A DNA stretch of 64,000 nt from CAWAHD01 sp963781785 (GTDB lineage: Bacteria > Planctomycetota > Planctomycetia > Isosphaerales > Isosphaeraceae): the NCBI GenBank assembly GCA_963781785.1, contig CAWAHD010000002.1, forward strand, positions 5,588,047 through 5,652,046, given 5' to 3'. The translations under genes were made by a program, and so were the position numbers. Numbering within the stretch: position 1 is the first letter of the stretch; every line of letters begins with the position of its first letter. The notes under the pieces were generated by a model that had not been told where the DNA came from, searched no databases, and saw only the letters and a program-made list of their open reading frames with translations. Shown piece by piece: positions 47,084-57,349 of this stretch.

Positions 47084-47481
47084 TGCTCTACCCGTTTTGG
47101 ACTCCCCTCTTTTGTCTCTCGCTGGTGTGAGGTTGACCCGAAACGAAGAACCCTCGCTGAGGTTCCGGGGACACCATGCATAACAGGGCCGGTTCCACTT
47201 GAGGTTTTGGGTACATCATGCCGATCTCCGACTTCACCTCGGAGTGGAGACCCACGTCACGAACTACCAACCTGGGCGAAGTTGGACCTGGCTTTGTGCG
47301 CCGAGGTTTTGCCAAGGGTCAGAGTGTGCTGCTTACCCTGTTAGCGGAAGAGAATGCCGTAGCTTCCGCCACGCTCCTGAAATCCAGCCATCGCCGCAGC
47401 TCCAATGTCACCGCAACGCTGTTACCAGTTTGTTACCATGGCGGGCAGGTCGGCACGTTGCGATTCAACGCAAGTCGATAG
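47084..47481. other. Intergenic with one degenerate GTTCCGGGGACACC repeat
   Basis: At ~47162 the stretch GGTTCCGGGGACACCATGC matches the dispersed repeat seen at 57742, 59982 and 63784. No gene recognised in the remainder. Confidence 0.45.
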
Positions 47482-47772
47482 TACCGAAGGTGGGACTTGA
47501 ACCCACACGGGTGTTACCCCACCGGATTTTGAGTCCGGTACGTGTGCCATACTCGTGGTATTGGAAACACGTTGCGGTGGTGCTTAAAGTCTGCGAATCC
47601 AAGGCTCGCACGTCGCCACCTTGGTGGTTTCGCATTGTGTCCGCATGGGGCTGACGTTGCCAATACCGTTCCCAATTTGTTCCGAACTCGCGCCCAAATA
47701 GAGGCCGGCACAGGGTTGATCATGGGTGATGGGCGGACGCGGGCAGTGGCCGACGTCGGATCACGCCTGTAA
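47482..47772 (-). repeat. tRNA-Leu(CAA) 3'-half element, copy D (long)
   Basis: Intact T-arm (GTGGG TTCAAGT CCCAC), anticodon arm (CCGGA CTCAAAA TCCGG) and acceptor 3' strand TTCGGTA; variable arm GTGGGGTAACACCC. The 5' side does not supply a D-arm or acceptor partner. Shares the long flank of copies C and G. Confidence 0.82.
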
Positions 47773-47849
47773 CCACCTTCCGAAATCATCTGCGGGCGAT
47801 GCCGGGACGGTCTGCCGGGTGATAGACACAAAACCCCGTCAGTGAGAAG

Positions 47850-47877
47850 CCCTCGGTCCTGCCAGCCGGGGGTTTTT
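47850..47877 (+). terminator. Possible rho-independent terminator
   Basis: CCCTCGG (47850-47856) can pair with CCGGGGG (47866-47872) with one T-G pair, followed by TTTTT. It lies ~170 bp before the kinase gene; no obvious gene ends just upstream. Confidence 0.45.
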
Positions 47878-48047
47878 CGTTGGCTTCTGCTTTCGGGGTA
47901 AGTCTTGTGCTCGCTCGCTCTCCGCTGAGCCCCTCGATACAATCACGAGCCGACAGATCGCCGTCGGGAAAAAACATTTACGAGTTTTTCGATTCGACTG
48001 CGCCTTTCGCTCGCCGATTCCGCTGAGTGAGTCGGAGGACCAATTCC

Positions 48048-51000
48048 GTGAACGAGCTCGACCTGTTTGCCGCCGTCATTGCCATCGCCCAACCGGGGGA
48101 ACGGGCTGCCCTGCTGGAGCGTGAATGCGCGGGCCGGCCCGACCTGCGAAACCGCATCGATCAGCTCGTGAGCGCGCACTTCAAGTCCAACGCGCTTGCT
48201 GGACGTGCCCGAGACGGATCAGACCAGCCTCGTCGCCAGCGCCAGCTCCGAGACCGCGTCTTTGCCCGTTGCCGCCGAGGTTGCGGGGACGATCATCGCC
48301 GGTCGGTTTAAGCTGCTCCAGCAGATCGGCGAGGGGGGTATGGGCTCGGTCTGGATGGCCGACCAGACCGAACCGGTCAAGCGCCGGGTGGCGGTCAAGC
48401 TGATCCGGGTCGAACGCGGTCAGTCGCGGACGATCCTGTCGCGGTTCGAGGCCGAGCGGCAGGCGATCACGGTCATGGACCACCCGCATATCGCCAAACT
48501 TCTCGACGCCGGCACGACGGCCGAGGGCTCACCCTTCTTTGTGATGGAGCTAGTCAAAGGGATCCCGCTCAACGACTATTGCGACGAACACAAGCTGAGC
48601 ATTCGTGACCGGCTCCAGCTCTTCATGCAGATCTGCTCGGCGGTGCAGCATGCCCACCAGAAGGGGATCATCCACCGCGACTTGAAGCCGACCAACATCC
48701 TGGTCGAGAATCACGACGATAAGCCGGTGCCCAAGGTGATCGACTTTGGACTGGCGAAGGCCACCTCGGGGTTGCAGCTCAGCGAGCACACGCTGTTTAC
48801 CGCCTTCGGCAGCGTGATGGGCACGCCGCTCTACATGGCGCCCGAGCAGGCGAATTTCAGCGCGGTCGATATCGACACGCGGGCCGACGTGTACGCGCTG
48901 GGCGTGATTCTGTACGAGCTGTTGACCGGCACGACGCCGATCACGCGTGAGTCGATGAAGAAGGCCGCGCTCGACGAGATGCTCAAGCTGATCCGCGAAC
49001 AGGACGCCCCGACGCCGTCAAGCCGGCTGAGTACGTCGGAGAGTAAGCCGAACATCGCGGCCAACCGGCAGATGGAGCCGCGGAAGCTGGGGCGGTTCAT
49101 CAAGGGGGAGCTCGACTGGATCGTGATGAAGGCGCTCTCCAAGGAGCGGGACCGGCTGTACGAGACGGCCACGGGGTTCGCGCGGGATGTTGAACGGTTC
49201 CTGAACAACGAGGCGGTCGCCGCGGGACCGCCGAGCACAAGTTACCGGTTGCGGAAGTTTGTGAAACGTAACCGCGGGCAGGTGATCGCGGCCAGCTTGA
49301 TTCTGCTGGCGCTTCTGGCCGGCCTCGCGGGAACGGGGCTAGGGTTGATGCGTGCCGAGCGTCAGCGGCTCGTCGCCGAGCGGGCCGCCAGGGCGGAGCG
49401 CCTTGCCAAGCAAGAGGCCGAGGCCAGACGCGAGGAAGCCGAAACGCAACAACGGCGTGCCCTTGCGGGTGAAAAACTGGCCAGTGAGCGACTTGTGCAG
49501 GTCGAAGCCGAAAAGAAGAAGACCGAAGAGGAGAAGAAGGTCGCCGTCGCGGTGAAAGACTTCCTGGAAAACAAGCTGCTGGGCCAGGCCGATGTGAGGA
49601 CGCAGGCCGATGCCCTGCTCAAGGCGGGCGCGCTGGCGGCGGAGGCGAAGACCAACCCGACGATCGGTGAGTTACTCGACCGTGCCGCCTAGGAACTGTC
49701 GGAGGCGAAGATCGAGGCCAACTTCCCTGGCCAGCCGCTGCTCCAGGCGGAGCTTTTGTTTACGATGGGGAACACCTATCGCGGTGTCGGCGCGTACGAG
49801 CGAGCGATCGGATTCTTGCAACGCTCGGTCGCGCTCTTCAAACAACATCTCGGCACGGGTCATCCCGACAGGCTCACGAGCATGGGCAGCCTCGCGTCGG
49901 CGTACCAAGATGCCGGGAAGCTGGACCTGGCCCTGCCGCTTTTCGAGGAGACGCTCAAACTCAGGAAAGCCAAGCTGGGCCCCGATCATCCCCACACGCT
50001 CCCGAGCATGAACGAGCTTGCCCTGGCATATCAGGCTGCCGGGAAGTTTGACCTGGCCCTGCCGCTCCTCGAGGAGACGCTCAAGCTCAAGAAAGCCAAG
50101 CTCGGCCCTGATCATCCCGACACGCTCCCGAGCATGGGCAACCTTGCCATGACTTATTCGGCTGCCGGTAGGCTGGACCTGGCGCTGCCGCTCAACGAGG
50201 AGACGCTCAAGCTCCGGAAAGCCAAGCTCGGGCCCGATCATCCCCACACTCTCACGAGCATGAACAACCTCGCCGAGGTATATCGGGCTGCCGGGAAGCT
50301 GGACCTGGCCCTGCCGCTCCTCGAGGAGACGCTCAACCTCAAGAAAGCCAAGCTCGGCCCCGATCATCCCCACACGCTCGCGAGCATGAACAACCTTGCC
50401 CTGGCATATCGGGCTGCCGGGAAGCTGGACCTGGCCCTACCGCTTTTCGAGGAGACGCTCAAGCTCCAGAAGGCCAAGCTCGGGCCCGGTCATCCCGACA
50501 CGCTCAAGACCATGGACAACCTCGCCTGGGCAAATCAGGCTGCCGGGAAGCTGGACCTGGCCCTGCCGCTTTTCGAGGAGACGGTCAAGCTGATGAGAGC
50601 GAAACTCGGGCCCGATCATCCCCGCACGCTCACGAGCATGGGCCACCTTGCGTCCGCTTATCGGGATAGTGGGAAGCTGGACCTGGCCCTACCGCTTCTG
50701 GAGGAAACGCTCAAGCTCCGGAAGGCTAGACTAGGCCCCGATCATCCCGATACGGCCGGCACCATGGCCTCATTAGGAACGTTGCTCATCGAGAAAAGAC
50801 TTTTCACCGAGGCCGAGCCGCTGCTTCGCGAGTGCCTGACCATCCGCGAAAAAACGGAGCCCGACGCCTGGACGACCTTCAACACCAGGCGGATGCTCGG
50901 ATCGGCTCTCCTGGGCCAGAAGAAGTATGCCGATGCCGAACCGCTGCTCTTGAAAGGTTACGAGGGGATGAAAAAGCGCGAGAAGTCGATTCCGAAATCG

Positions 51001-51141
51001 GGCGGAGCCGGCAAGCGCATTCCCGAAGCCCTTGATGTGCTGATCGAGCTGTACACCGCCACGAACAAGCCCGACGAAGTCAAAAAGTGGCAGGCCGAAC
51101 GGGCGAAGTATCCCGCAGGCAAGCCGGCGGAGAAGAAATGA
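48048..51141 (+). CDS. Ser/Thr protein kinase with TPR tail (frameshift and in-frame stop)
   Basis: From GTG 48048 (GGAGGA eight bases upstream): a short leader common to planctomycete kinases (LFAAVIAIAQPGERAALLER), one extra base near 48195 shifting frame, then the kinase domain: IGEGGMGSVW loop, VAVKLI lysine, IIHRDLKPTNILVE, VIDFGLAK and MAPEQ. Then one membrane helix (ASLILLALLAGLAGTGLGLM), a coiled coil rich in Glu/Lys/Arg, an in-frame TAG at 49690-49692 (AA-TAG-ELSEAK, where relatives have a sense codon), and seven ~42-residue TPRs of the kinesin-light-chain type (49880-50770) that are near-identical 126-bp DNA repeats. Corrected total ~1030 aa. Two lesions mean a pseudogene or sequence errors. 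Confidence 0.8.
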
Positions 51142-51164
51142 ACCCGGCGCGGTACAATCTCGGC

Positions 51165-51176
51165 AGGAGGTGATCC
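51165..51176 (+). promoter_or_regulatory. Full-length consensus Shine-Dalgarno sequence
   Basis: AGGAGGTGATCC is complementary to the entire usual 3' tail of 16S rRNA and lies directly before ATG 51177. Most genes in the window have only four or five matching bases. Very strong or even over-tight initiation is predicted. Confidence 0.85.
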
Positions 51177-51905
51177 ATGCCAATGCATGACTGGACTCGC
51201 GTGGATGCCGGGATCTACCACGATTTCCACCACGAGTGGATCTCGGAAATCAAACGCGCGCTGAACCGAGGGTTGCTGCCACCCGATTATTATGCCCTTG
51301 CAGAGCAAGTGGCTGCCGGGTTTGGGCCGGATGTCTTGACGTTGCAAGACCGGACGGTCGCCACGGCTTACAACGGCGGGGGTGTCGCGACTCAGGCACG
51401 TCCCAAGACGACGTACTACACCGAACTCCCCGGCGAGTTCCAACAGCGCAAGAAAAGCATGGTGGCAGTCCGTCACGTCAGCGGGGATCACATTGTCGCC
51501 ATCGTCGAAATCGTCTCGCCGGGAAACAAAAACAGTGCCAACTCCTTCCGAGCGTTCGTACAGAAGGCCTGCGAATTGATGGAGCAACGGATTCATCTGC
51601 TTTTGCTCGACCCGTTTCCTCCCGGTCGCCGGGATCCGAACGGCATTCACTCAGCGATCTGGGAACAATTCACTGACGAGCCGTTTGAACTACCTCCGGA
51701 GAAACCGCTCACCATGGTCGCTTACGATGCGGACCTCTGCACGAGGGCCTACATTGAGACTGTCGCCGTCGGGGACGCGTTGCCCGACATGCCGCTCTTT
51801 CTCGCACCAGAGCTGTACGTCATGGTGCCTCTGGAAGTAACCTACCAATCGGCATGGGACACCGTGCCGGCACGCTGGCAACGAGTCATCGCCTCCGCCA
51901 ACTGA
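51177..51905 (+). CDS. DUF4058-like protein
   Basis: 242 aa. Starts MPMHDWTRVDAGIYHDFHHE, and has the EIVSPGNKNSANSFRAFVQK core shared with DUF4058, but with a distinct N-terminus that defines another subgroup. Function unknown. It has its own consensus Shine-Dalgarno and follows the TPR kinase by 35 bp; the TACAAT upstream may be a promoter -10. Confidence 0.75.
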   Translation: MPMHDWTRVDAGIYHDFHHEWISEIKRALNRGLLPPDYYALAEQVAAGFGPDVLTLQDRTVATAYNGGGVATQARPKTTYYTELPGEFQQRKKSMVAVRHVSGDHIVAIVEIVSPGNKNSANSFRAFVQKACELMEQRIHLLLLDPFPPGRRDPNGIHSAIWEQFTDEPFELPPEKPLTMVAYDADLCTRAYIETVAVGDALPDMPLFLAPELYVMVPLEVTYQSAWDTVPARWQRVIASAN

Positions 51906-51969
51906 ATGATGAAATGACGAGCACCGCACCTGGTGATATCATTGCTTCGGGAAGCGTTTAGGATCCGCA

Positions 51970-52110
51970 ATGGAACGAATTCGCATCGAAGTGATCGATC
52001 GCACTTATGCTGCAATTCTGGCCGGCCAAGACGCCTGCGGAGCGGGCCGCCGAGAACGCATCGCCACCCGACCTGATGGAAATCTCGGCACTCTCCGGAT
52101 CTGGATGACG
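51970..52110 (+). pseudogene. Degraded small planctomycete ORF
   Basis: ATG 51970 opens MERIRIEVIDRTYAAIL; a second frame continues AKTPAERAAENASPPDL. Together they resemble the start of a common ~85-residue planctomycete protein of unknown role often found beside nucleotidyltransferase-fold genes, as here. The join at ~52025 is a frameshift. Confidence 0.4.
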
Positions 52111-52127
52111 AGCAGCGACACCGCGAT

Positions 52128-52655
52128 ATGCTGATTGATGGAGCCTCGATCTTGGTTCGTGGGGCAGCGGCATTTCGCACACGTTTCGAGAGTATCGCTA
52201 CGGTGACCGAACACATCCGTCGTTGCCGCGTTTCCGGAGGACGAGTTTTTCTGAGTGAGGCCGCGGCGAGATGCGGTCCGAACCCGCTTCAGTTCAACGT
52301 GATTCACCCGGGAAGCGGAAACAAGATCGACTTTATCCTGACTCGCCCGGATTCCTGGAACGCCAATCAACTGGCGCGGCGTCGAAGGATCGAACTGCGA
52401 CACGGCCAGGAGGCCTTTGACGCCTACGTCGCCGCCCCAGAAGACGTGATCCTCGGCAAACTCTGGTATTTCGCCGAAGGCGGTGGTGATCGACATTTGC
52501 GAGACATTGCGGGAATATTGCGGGTCACCGGTGAGGGCGTCGACCGCGCCCTTGTCGAGCGCTGGGCGACGAAACTGGGATACCTGGAAATCTCGCACCA
52601 GATTGTGGCGAAAGTCGATGCTCCCGATTGCCCTCCAGGACCGGGCAACCCCTGA
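52128..52655 (+). CDS. Nucleotidyltransferase-fold (AbiEii/DUF6036-like) protein, probably 5'-truncated
   Basis: 175 aa as called. The C-terminal two-thirds (FNVIHPGSGNKIDFILTRPD, YVAAPEDVILGKLWYFAEGG, RDIAGILRVTGEGVDRALVE) match the family. The N-terminal Gly-Gly and Asp-x-Asp nucleotidyltransferase motifs expected ~60 residues upstream are missing, and the start at 52128 has no good Shine-Dalgarno. Likely a decayed gene. Confidence 0.55.
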   Translation: MLIDGASILVRGAAAFRTRFESIATVTEHIRRCRVSGGRVFLSEAAARCGPNPLQFNVIHPGSGNKIDFILTRPDSWNANQLARRRRIELRHGQEAFDAYVAAPEDVILGKLWYFAEGGGDRHLRDIAGILRVTGEGVDRALVERWATKLGYLEISHQIVAKVDAPDCPPGPGNP

Positions 52656-52682
52656 CGGCGCCCTCGTCCCACAGGCTTTCTC

Positions 52683-53174
52683 ATGAACCCCGCCGAACTG
52701 TTGCCGCAGGTGTATAACGAGCTTCGCAAGCTCGCGGCGTCGAAGCTCGCATCGGAAAAGCCCGGCCATACCCTCGACGCCACGGCTCTTGTTCACGAAG
52801 TATTCTTGAAGCTCGGCGGCGAGCGTTCGTTCGCGTCGCGCAGCGACTATTTGAAAGCGGCCGCCCAGGCGATGCGTCGGATCCTGGTCGATCACGCCCG
52901 CGCCAGGAACGCCGTCAAACGAGGGGGCGGGCGCCGCGTCGATCTGGAAACCGACCATCTGGCCGTCACGCCCCGCGATGACGGTATCGAGGCACTCGAC
53001 GAAGCCCTTTCGCGTTTGGCGGTGGAGCAGCCCAAACTCGCCGAGCTTGTCCAGTTGCGTCACTTCGGCGGCTTGACGCTCGCCCAGTGCGCAGAAGTCC
53101 TCGGCATATCACCGCGCACTGCCGACACCTGGCGGGCGTATGCCCGCGCCTGGCTGGCCGTCGAGATCAAGTAA
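52683..53174 (+). CDS. ECF-family RNA polymerase sigma factor
   Basis: 163 aa. Region 2 near PQVYNELRKLAASKLASEKPGHTLDATALVHEVFLKL; region 4 near ELVQLRHFGGLTLAQCAEVL and GISPRTADTWRAYARAWL, the planctomycete/acidobacterial 'X6' ECF type that usually precedes a Ser/Thr kinase gene. Here the TPR kinase lies upstream instead and nothing recognisable follows for 250 bp. Confidence 0.9.
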   Translation: MNPAELLPQVYNELRKLAASKLASEKPGHTLDATALVHEVFLKLGGERSFASRSDYLKAAAQAMRRILVDHARARNAVKRGGGRRVDLETDHLAVTPRDDGIEALDEALSRLAVEQPKLAELVQLRHFGGLTLAQCAEVLGISPRTADTWRAYARAWLAVEIK

Positions 53175-53431
53175 AAATAACGATCGTCCGGTGGCACCAC
53201 GAGTTGCAGACGCATGTCGTCATTCAGTGCCGACGCTGAGATGGTTGCGTTCCGCGGAAAATGGGATGCCGAGTCCAACACATAGGCAACGACGGTTATA
53301 ATACATATCCGCTATCGAAGTTGATCGCCTAACCGGTGACGTTTCTCTCACAGGGGGCGAGTGAGCCGACACGCCGATGGGCCGTGGCGAATAATGCGGG
53401 CTTTCTCGACGCCGGTCCGAACGCGTTTCAT

Positions 53432-53640
53432 TACCAAAGGTGGGACTTGAACCCACACGGGTGTTGCCCCACCGGATTTTGAGTCCGGCGCGTCTGCCAT
53501 ACTCGTGGTATTGGAAACACGTTGCGGTGATACTTAAAGTCTTTGATTACAAGGCAGTTACGATACTGCCCTGACGCACGTACATTGTAGTCGCATTGGG
53601 CTGACATTGCCAATACTGTTCCCAATTTGTTCCCAAATCG
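53432..53640 (-). repeat. tRNA-Leu(CAA) 3'-half element, copy E
   Basis: T-arm and anticodon arm intact; the acceptor strand is mutated (TTTGGTA). The flank diverges from copies A, C, D and G but agrees with F. Ends TTGTTCCCAAATCGGCC at ~53645. 53175-53431 upstream holds nothing recognised. Confidence 0.8.
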
Positions 53641-53763
53641 GCCTCGCTGGCCGTGGCGTTCGGGCAAGGGTGACTGAGCGCCGTCCGCGTAAGTCGACCG
53701 CAGCAATGGCGGAGCCGGAAAGCACGCGGTCGCAAGGATACCGATGCGTCTGAGGAATCGCCG

Positions 53764-53963
53764 ATATCGGGGTGGGGCGGCGGGAATTGCACCCGCAGTC
53801 AGTCTGACGCAAACGCTGAAGCCCAATGAAGTTATGGCAAGTGTCCCTTGGGCTGGCCGGAAATGGGCCGGGAGGACGAGGCACTCCGCGAGCTGGTCGC
53901 AAACTGGCACTGCCTGACGCCTTCCGTCAAGACCACCATCATGGATCTGGCCCGGCGCGACTG
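53764..53963 (+). other. T-arm-like motif plus short ORF tail, second copy of the module at 19506
   Basis: GGGAATTGCACCCGC at ~53781, then an open frame LRELVANWHCLTPSVKTTIM ending in a stop at ~53963. Same order and spacing class as at 19506-19824, following a tRNA-Leu element in both places. Confidence 0.4.
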
Positions 53964-54358
53964 AATCTCGGGACGTGGATTGGAGGCGCTAAGAATCCAA
54001 CCCACTACTTAAAAGCAGCGAGCCGGGCTTGCAGGTCCGAGCAAATCGTGGGAGCCCAAGAATTGATCCAAGTTTACCTCGGGGCGACAAGATGGCTATT
54101 GAACTTTTTCTCACGGGCGTCGCGGGCTGGGAGAGCCCTCTTTTCCAGGCTAGAATGGCGCCAACCCCAGTTGGAATACCGGCTGCTCGTTCCGGTTGCT
54201 GAGCGGGACCATCGAAATCCGACAGGTCATGGGTCCGCCCAAGCGAATCAAACACAAACGCCGTTGGTGTACATACGTGCCAAAACATTACGATTGGTCG
54301 GCGACCGCTAGCGTTCCGGGCGAGGGCGTACCCTGACAATCATCCACGGTGCGACGCC
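53964..54358. other. No gene recognised
   Basis: 395 bp before the sigma factor at 54359. Short open frames on both strands lack recognisable motifs. Confidence 0.4.
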
Positions 54359-55078
54359 ATGGACAGTTCGTTTCAATCGAAGAATTTCCCTACCACGCTC
54401 TGGACGGTCGTTCTGCACGCTGGTCGAAACGAACCCACGCAAGTCCAGGCCGCGCTGGCGCAGCTTTGTCAGGCGTACTGGTATCCGCTTTACTCCTTCG
54501 TTCGGCGCCGGGGATATTCGTCGCACGACGCTCAGGACCTCACGCAGGCGTTTTTCGCCCAGCTTCTGGAGAAACGTGGGCTGGAACGCGTCGATCCAGA
54601 GCTGGGGCGATTCCGCACCTTCTTGCTGGCGTCGTTGAAGAATTTCTTGGCAAACGACTGGGACAGAGCGCACGCCCGCAAACGTGGCGGAGGACAGACG
54701 ATCGTCTCAATCGACGAGGAGAGTGCCGAGTCGCGTTATCAACTCGAACCAAGCCACGATATGACTGCCGAGCGTCACTTCGAGCGACAGTGGGCCATGA
54801 CTCTTCTGGATCAGGTACTCGACGCCTTGAGGGATGAATACCACTCCGAAGGCAAGGGCGATCACTTCGATGAACTGAAGGCTGTTATTATCGGCCAGCC
54901 GGAGGCGTACGCGGACATGGCGGCCCGGTTACGGCGTAGCGAGGGGGCGATCAAGGTGGCGGTTCATCGATTGCGCCACCGCTACCGTGATTTGATGCGG
55001 GCCCGAATTGCCGCAACCGTGGGCGAGGGGGATGTCGATGACGAGTTGCGTCATCTGTTGGCGGTGCTAGGCGGCTGA
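54359..55078 (+). CDS. ECF-like sigma factor paired with the downstream kinase
   Basis: 239 aa. Starts MDSSFQSKNFPTTLWTVVLH; region 2 at LAQLCQAYWYPLYSFVRRRG and SSHDAQDLTQAFFAQLLEKR; region 4 at YADMAARLRRSEGAIKVAVH. This subtype is planctomycete-specific in my knowledge and is typically followed by a kinase starting with a zinc ribbon, as here (153 bp gap). Probably the kinase regulates it by phosphorylation. Confidence 0.88.
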   Translation: MDSSFQSKNFPTTLWTVVLHAGRNEPTQVQAALAQLCQAYWYPLYSFVRRRGYSSHDAQDLTQAFFAQLLEKRGLERVDPELGRFRTFLLASLKNFLANDWDRAHARKRGGGQTIVSIDEESAESRYQLEPSHDMTAERHFERQWAMTLLDQVLDALRDEYHSEGKGDHFDELKAVIIGQPEAYADMAARLRRSEGAIKVAVHRLRHRYRDLMRARIAATVGEGDVDDELRHLLAVLGG

Positions 55079-55231
55079 CGGCAGGAAAGCTGGTCGATGA
55101 GCTGGCTTCGCTTGCCAGATGAGGGCGGATAGGGTGATCTCATTTCCGTTCATCTTTTCCTGTAACCTTTCGTGACGGGTGCTTTTGGTAGTGGTGGAGA
55201 CGAAAACACCCACGATGAAAGGCAAAAAACC

Positions 55232-57340
55232 ATGTCCACCGCACACTTTTGTCCGCAATGTGGCAAGCCCCTGCCAAGCGATGGCCCAAAGGGTCAATGC
55301 CCGGCGTGCCTTCTCGCGGCGGCCCTTGCGGGCCAATCGGACGTTTATTCGGCGGCCACCGTTCTTCCGGATTCCCTGTCGACAACCGCGAGCGCGCCGG
55401 AGGCCGGAACGCGCCTCAAGTATTTTGGTGATTACGAGCTTCATGAAGAGATCGCCCGCGGCGGCATGGGCGTCGTCTGGAAGGCCCGGCAAACGAGTCT
55501 GAACCGGGATCTGGCCCTGAAAATGATCCGCGCAGGCGTCCTGGCCGGTCCAGTCGAGGTCGAACGATTTTTGCGAGAGGCCGAAGCGGCCGCCAACTTG
55601 CAGCACCCCAACATCGTCGCCATCCACGAAGTCGGCGAGCACGGAGGGCAACATTACTTCTCTATGGATTATGTGGCGGGTCGCGACCTCGGAGCCCTCG
55701 TGAAGGACGGGCCGCTGTCGCCACGGCCGGCGGCGCGCTACGTGAAGATCATCGCCGAGGCCATCCACTTCGCTCACCAGCGTGGCACTTTGCATCGCGA
55801 CTTGAAGCCGCAAAACGTGCTCATCGACGCTGCCGATCAGCCAAGGATCACCGACTTTGGCCTGGCCAAATTCATGAACGACGACAGTCGAATGACGCAA
55901 TCGGGAGTGGTCATGGGCACTCCCAGCTACATGCCGCCGGAGCAGGCCGCCGGCCGCCAAGGCGACATTGGCCCGGCCAGCGACGTTTATTCGCTCGGCG
56001 CGATGCTCTACGAACTCCTGACCGGCCGACCGCCGTTCCGCGGATCCACGCCGATGGCCACGGTGCATCAAGTGCTGGAGGCGGAACCCGCCGCCCCGCG
56101 CCGGCTGAAGGCCGACATTCCGCCCGATCTTGAAACGATCTGCCTGAAGTGCCTCGAAAAATCGCCAACGGCTCGGTATCCCACGGCCCGGGCGCTGGCC
56201 GAGGAGCTGGACCGTTTTCTCAAAGGCGAGCCGATCCAGGCCCGGCCGGCAAGCGCGGTCCGCAAGACGGTGAGCTGGGCGCGGCGACATCCCGGCGTAT
56301 TGGCCGCGCTGGCGGCGTTGGTCATGGTCAGTCTGGCGTTTGGCATCTTCTACCTCGTCGAAGAAAATGCCTTCCTGCGTGCCAAGCAAGCGGACCCGGC
56401 ACTGGCCCGCGTCCTAGGTCCGCGCCATCAAGTCATGGAGGTGTGGAGTTGGATCAATATGTTCGCCTTCTTTCTTAGCATGTATCCAATTATCGTAATG
56501 ATGGCGTGGGCGCGCGGTCTGTCCTTCAAAGACGTGTACCCGGCGAGGTTCGACCCGTTCGACACGGCGAATGCCGGGCCAATCCAACCTCTCGGCGAAC
56601 GGACTCGAACTTTTGCCATCGGCGCGGGCCTAGTCCTGATTGGGTGCGGCGTCATGCTCCTTGTGACGGCGATTCAGGCCCACGTGTGGGAAGGGGAATC
56701 GATCTTAGGCAAAATCTCCTTAACCTACTTACCGATCTTCTTCGGGCTGATATCGTTGGGATTGGGTATTCGAGACTATCGTCTGGTCAACTACGGTCCG
56801 TCGAGCCTGCCGAGCCGGCAACTGACTGCGGAGCAGCTCGAGCCGATCCGTTGCGCTCTAGAGTATCGCGATCTGCGGGCCGCCATTAAGCGGTACCGCG
56901 AAGCAGCACCGGACGCGGATCGGAAGGAGGCAATCCAATACGCGGTTCGCCTCATGGAGTCTTTGCGGGCCCAACACCCCGACAAGTTCGGGCCGCTCCC
57001 ATTGTCGTTGTCCACGCTGAACTGGAAGGTGATAAGGATCTATGCCTGGTTCGAAGCTGTCATCCTTGCCGTATTGTGGTATGCCATGCCGCCAACCAAC
57101 CCGGCCTTGACCATTTCGGCGTTCGCTTCCAGCTTTCTGTTGGGCATGGGACTGGCGCTCGCCTTGCGCGTCAAGGGCCTTAGGAAGCAAGTGCTACTGT
57201 TGGCTCCCTTCCTCGCGGTCACGATGCTCAGCGCATTGATTGTGCCGCACTTTGCTGAAAACCTGACAGGGTCATACGGGTTTGTCTTCGGTTTTTGCCT
57301 GATGCCTCCCTCCTTCGATCTTTTACGCAAAAGAGTTTGA
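55232..57340 (+). CDS. Membrane Ser/Thr protein kinase with N-terminal zinc ribbon
   Basis: 702 aa from ATG 55232, with AAAGG nine bases upstream. Zinc ribbon FCPQCGKPLPSDGPKGQCPAC (residues 6-27), then the kinase: IARGGMGVVWKARQ, LALKMIRAG, LHRDLKPQNVLI, ITDFGLAK and MPPEQA. From residue ~350 a first membrane helix (LAALAALVMVSLAFGIFYLV) followed by some six more helices to the end. The multi-helix part is a possible sensor for a membrane or small-molecule signal. Forms a pair with the sigma factor gene upstream. Confidence 0.92.
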   Translation: MSTAHFCPQCGKPLPSDGPKGQCPACLLAAALAGQSDVYSAATVLPDSLSTTASAPEAGTRLKYFGDYELHEEIARGGMGVVWKARQTSLNRDLALKMIRAGVLAGPVEVERFLREAEAAANLQHPNIVAIHEVGEHGGQHYFSMDYVAGRDLGALVKDGPLSPRPAARYVKIIAEAIHFAHQRGTLHRDLKPQNVLIDAADQPRITDFGLAKFMNDDSRMTQSGVVMGTPSYMPPEQAAGRQGDIGPASDVYSLGAMLYELLTGRPPFRGSTPMATVHQVLEAEPAAPRRLKADIPPDLETICLKCLEKSPTARYPTARALAEELDRFLKGEPIQARPASAVRKTVSWARRHPGVLAALAALVMVSLAFGIFYLVEENAFLRAKQADPALARVLGPRHQVMEVWSWINMFAFFLSMYPIIVMMAWARGLSFKDVYPARFDPFDTANAGPIQPLGERTRTFAIGAGLVLIGCGVMLLVTAIQAHVWEGESILGKISLTYLPIFFGLISLGLGIRDYRLVNYGPSSLPSRQLTAEQLEPIRCALEYRDLRAAIKRYREAAPDADRKEAIQYAVRLMESLRAQHPDKFGPLPLSLSTLNWKVIRIYAWFEAVILAVLWYAMPPTNPALTISAFASSFLLGMGLALALRVKGLRKQVLLLAPFLAVTMLSALIVPHFAENLTGSYGFVFGFCLMPPSFDLLRKRV

Positions 57341-57349
57341 AACCGTAGC

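Noticed and set aside
47482..47549. A complete tRNA-Leu(CAA) gene
   Set aside because: The 3' half folds well, but no D-arm or acceptor 5' strand complementary to CTTCGGT is found at the correct distance in this or the other copies.
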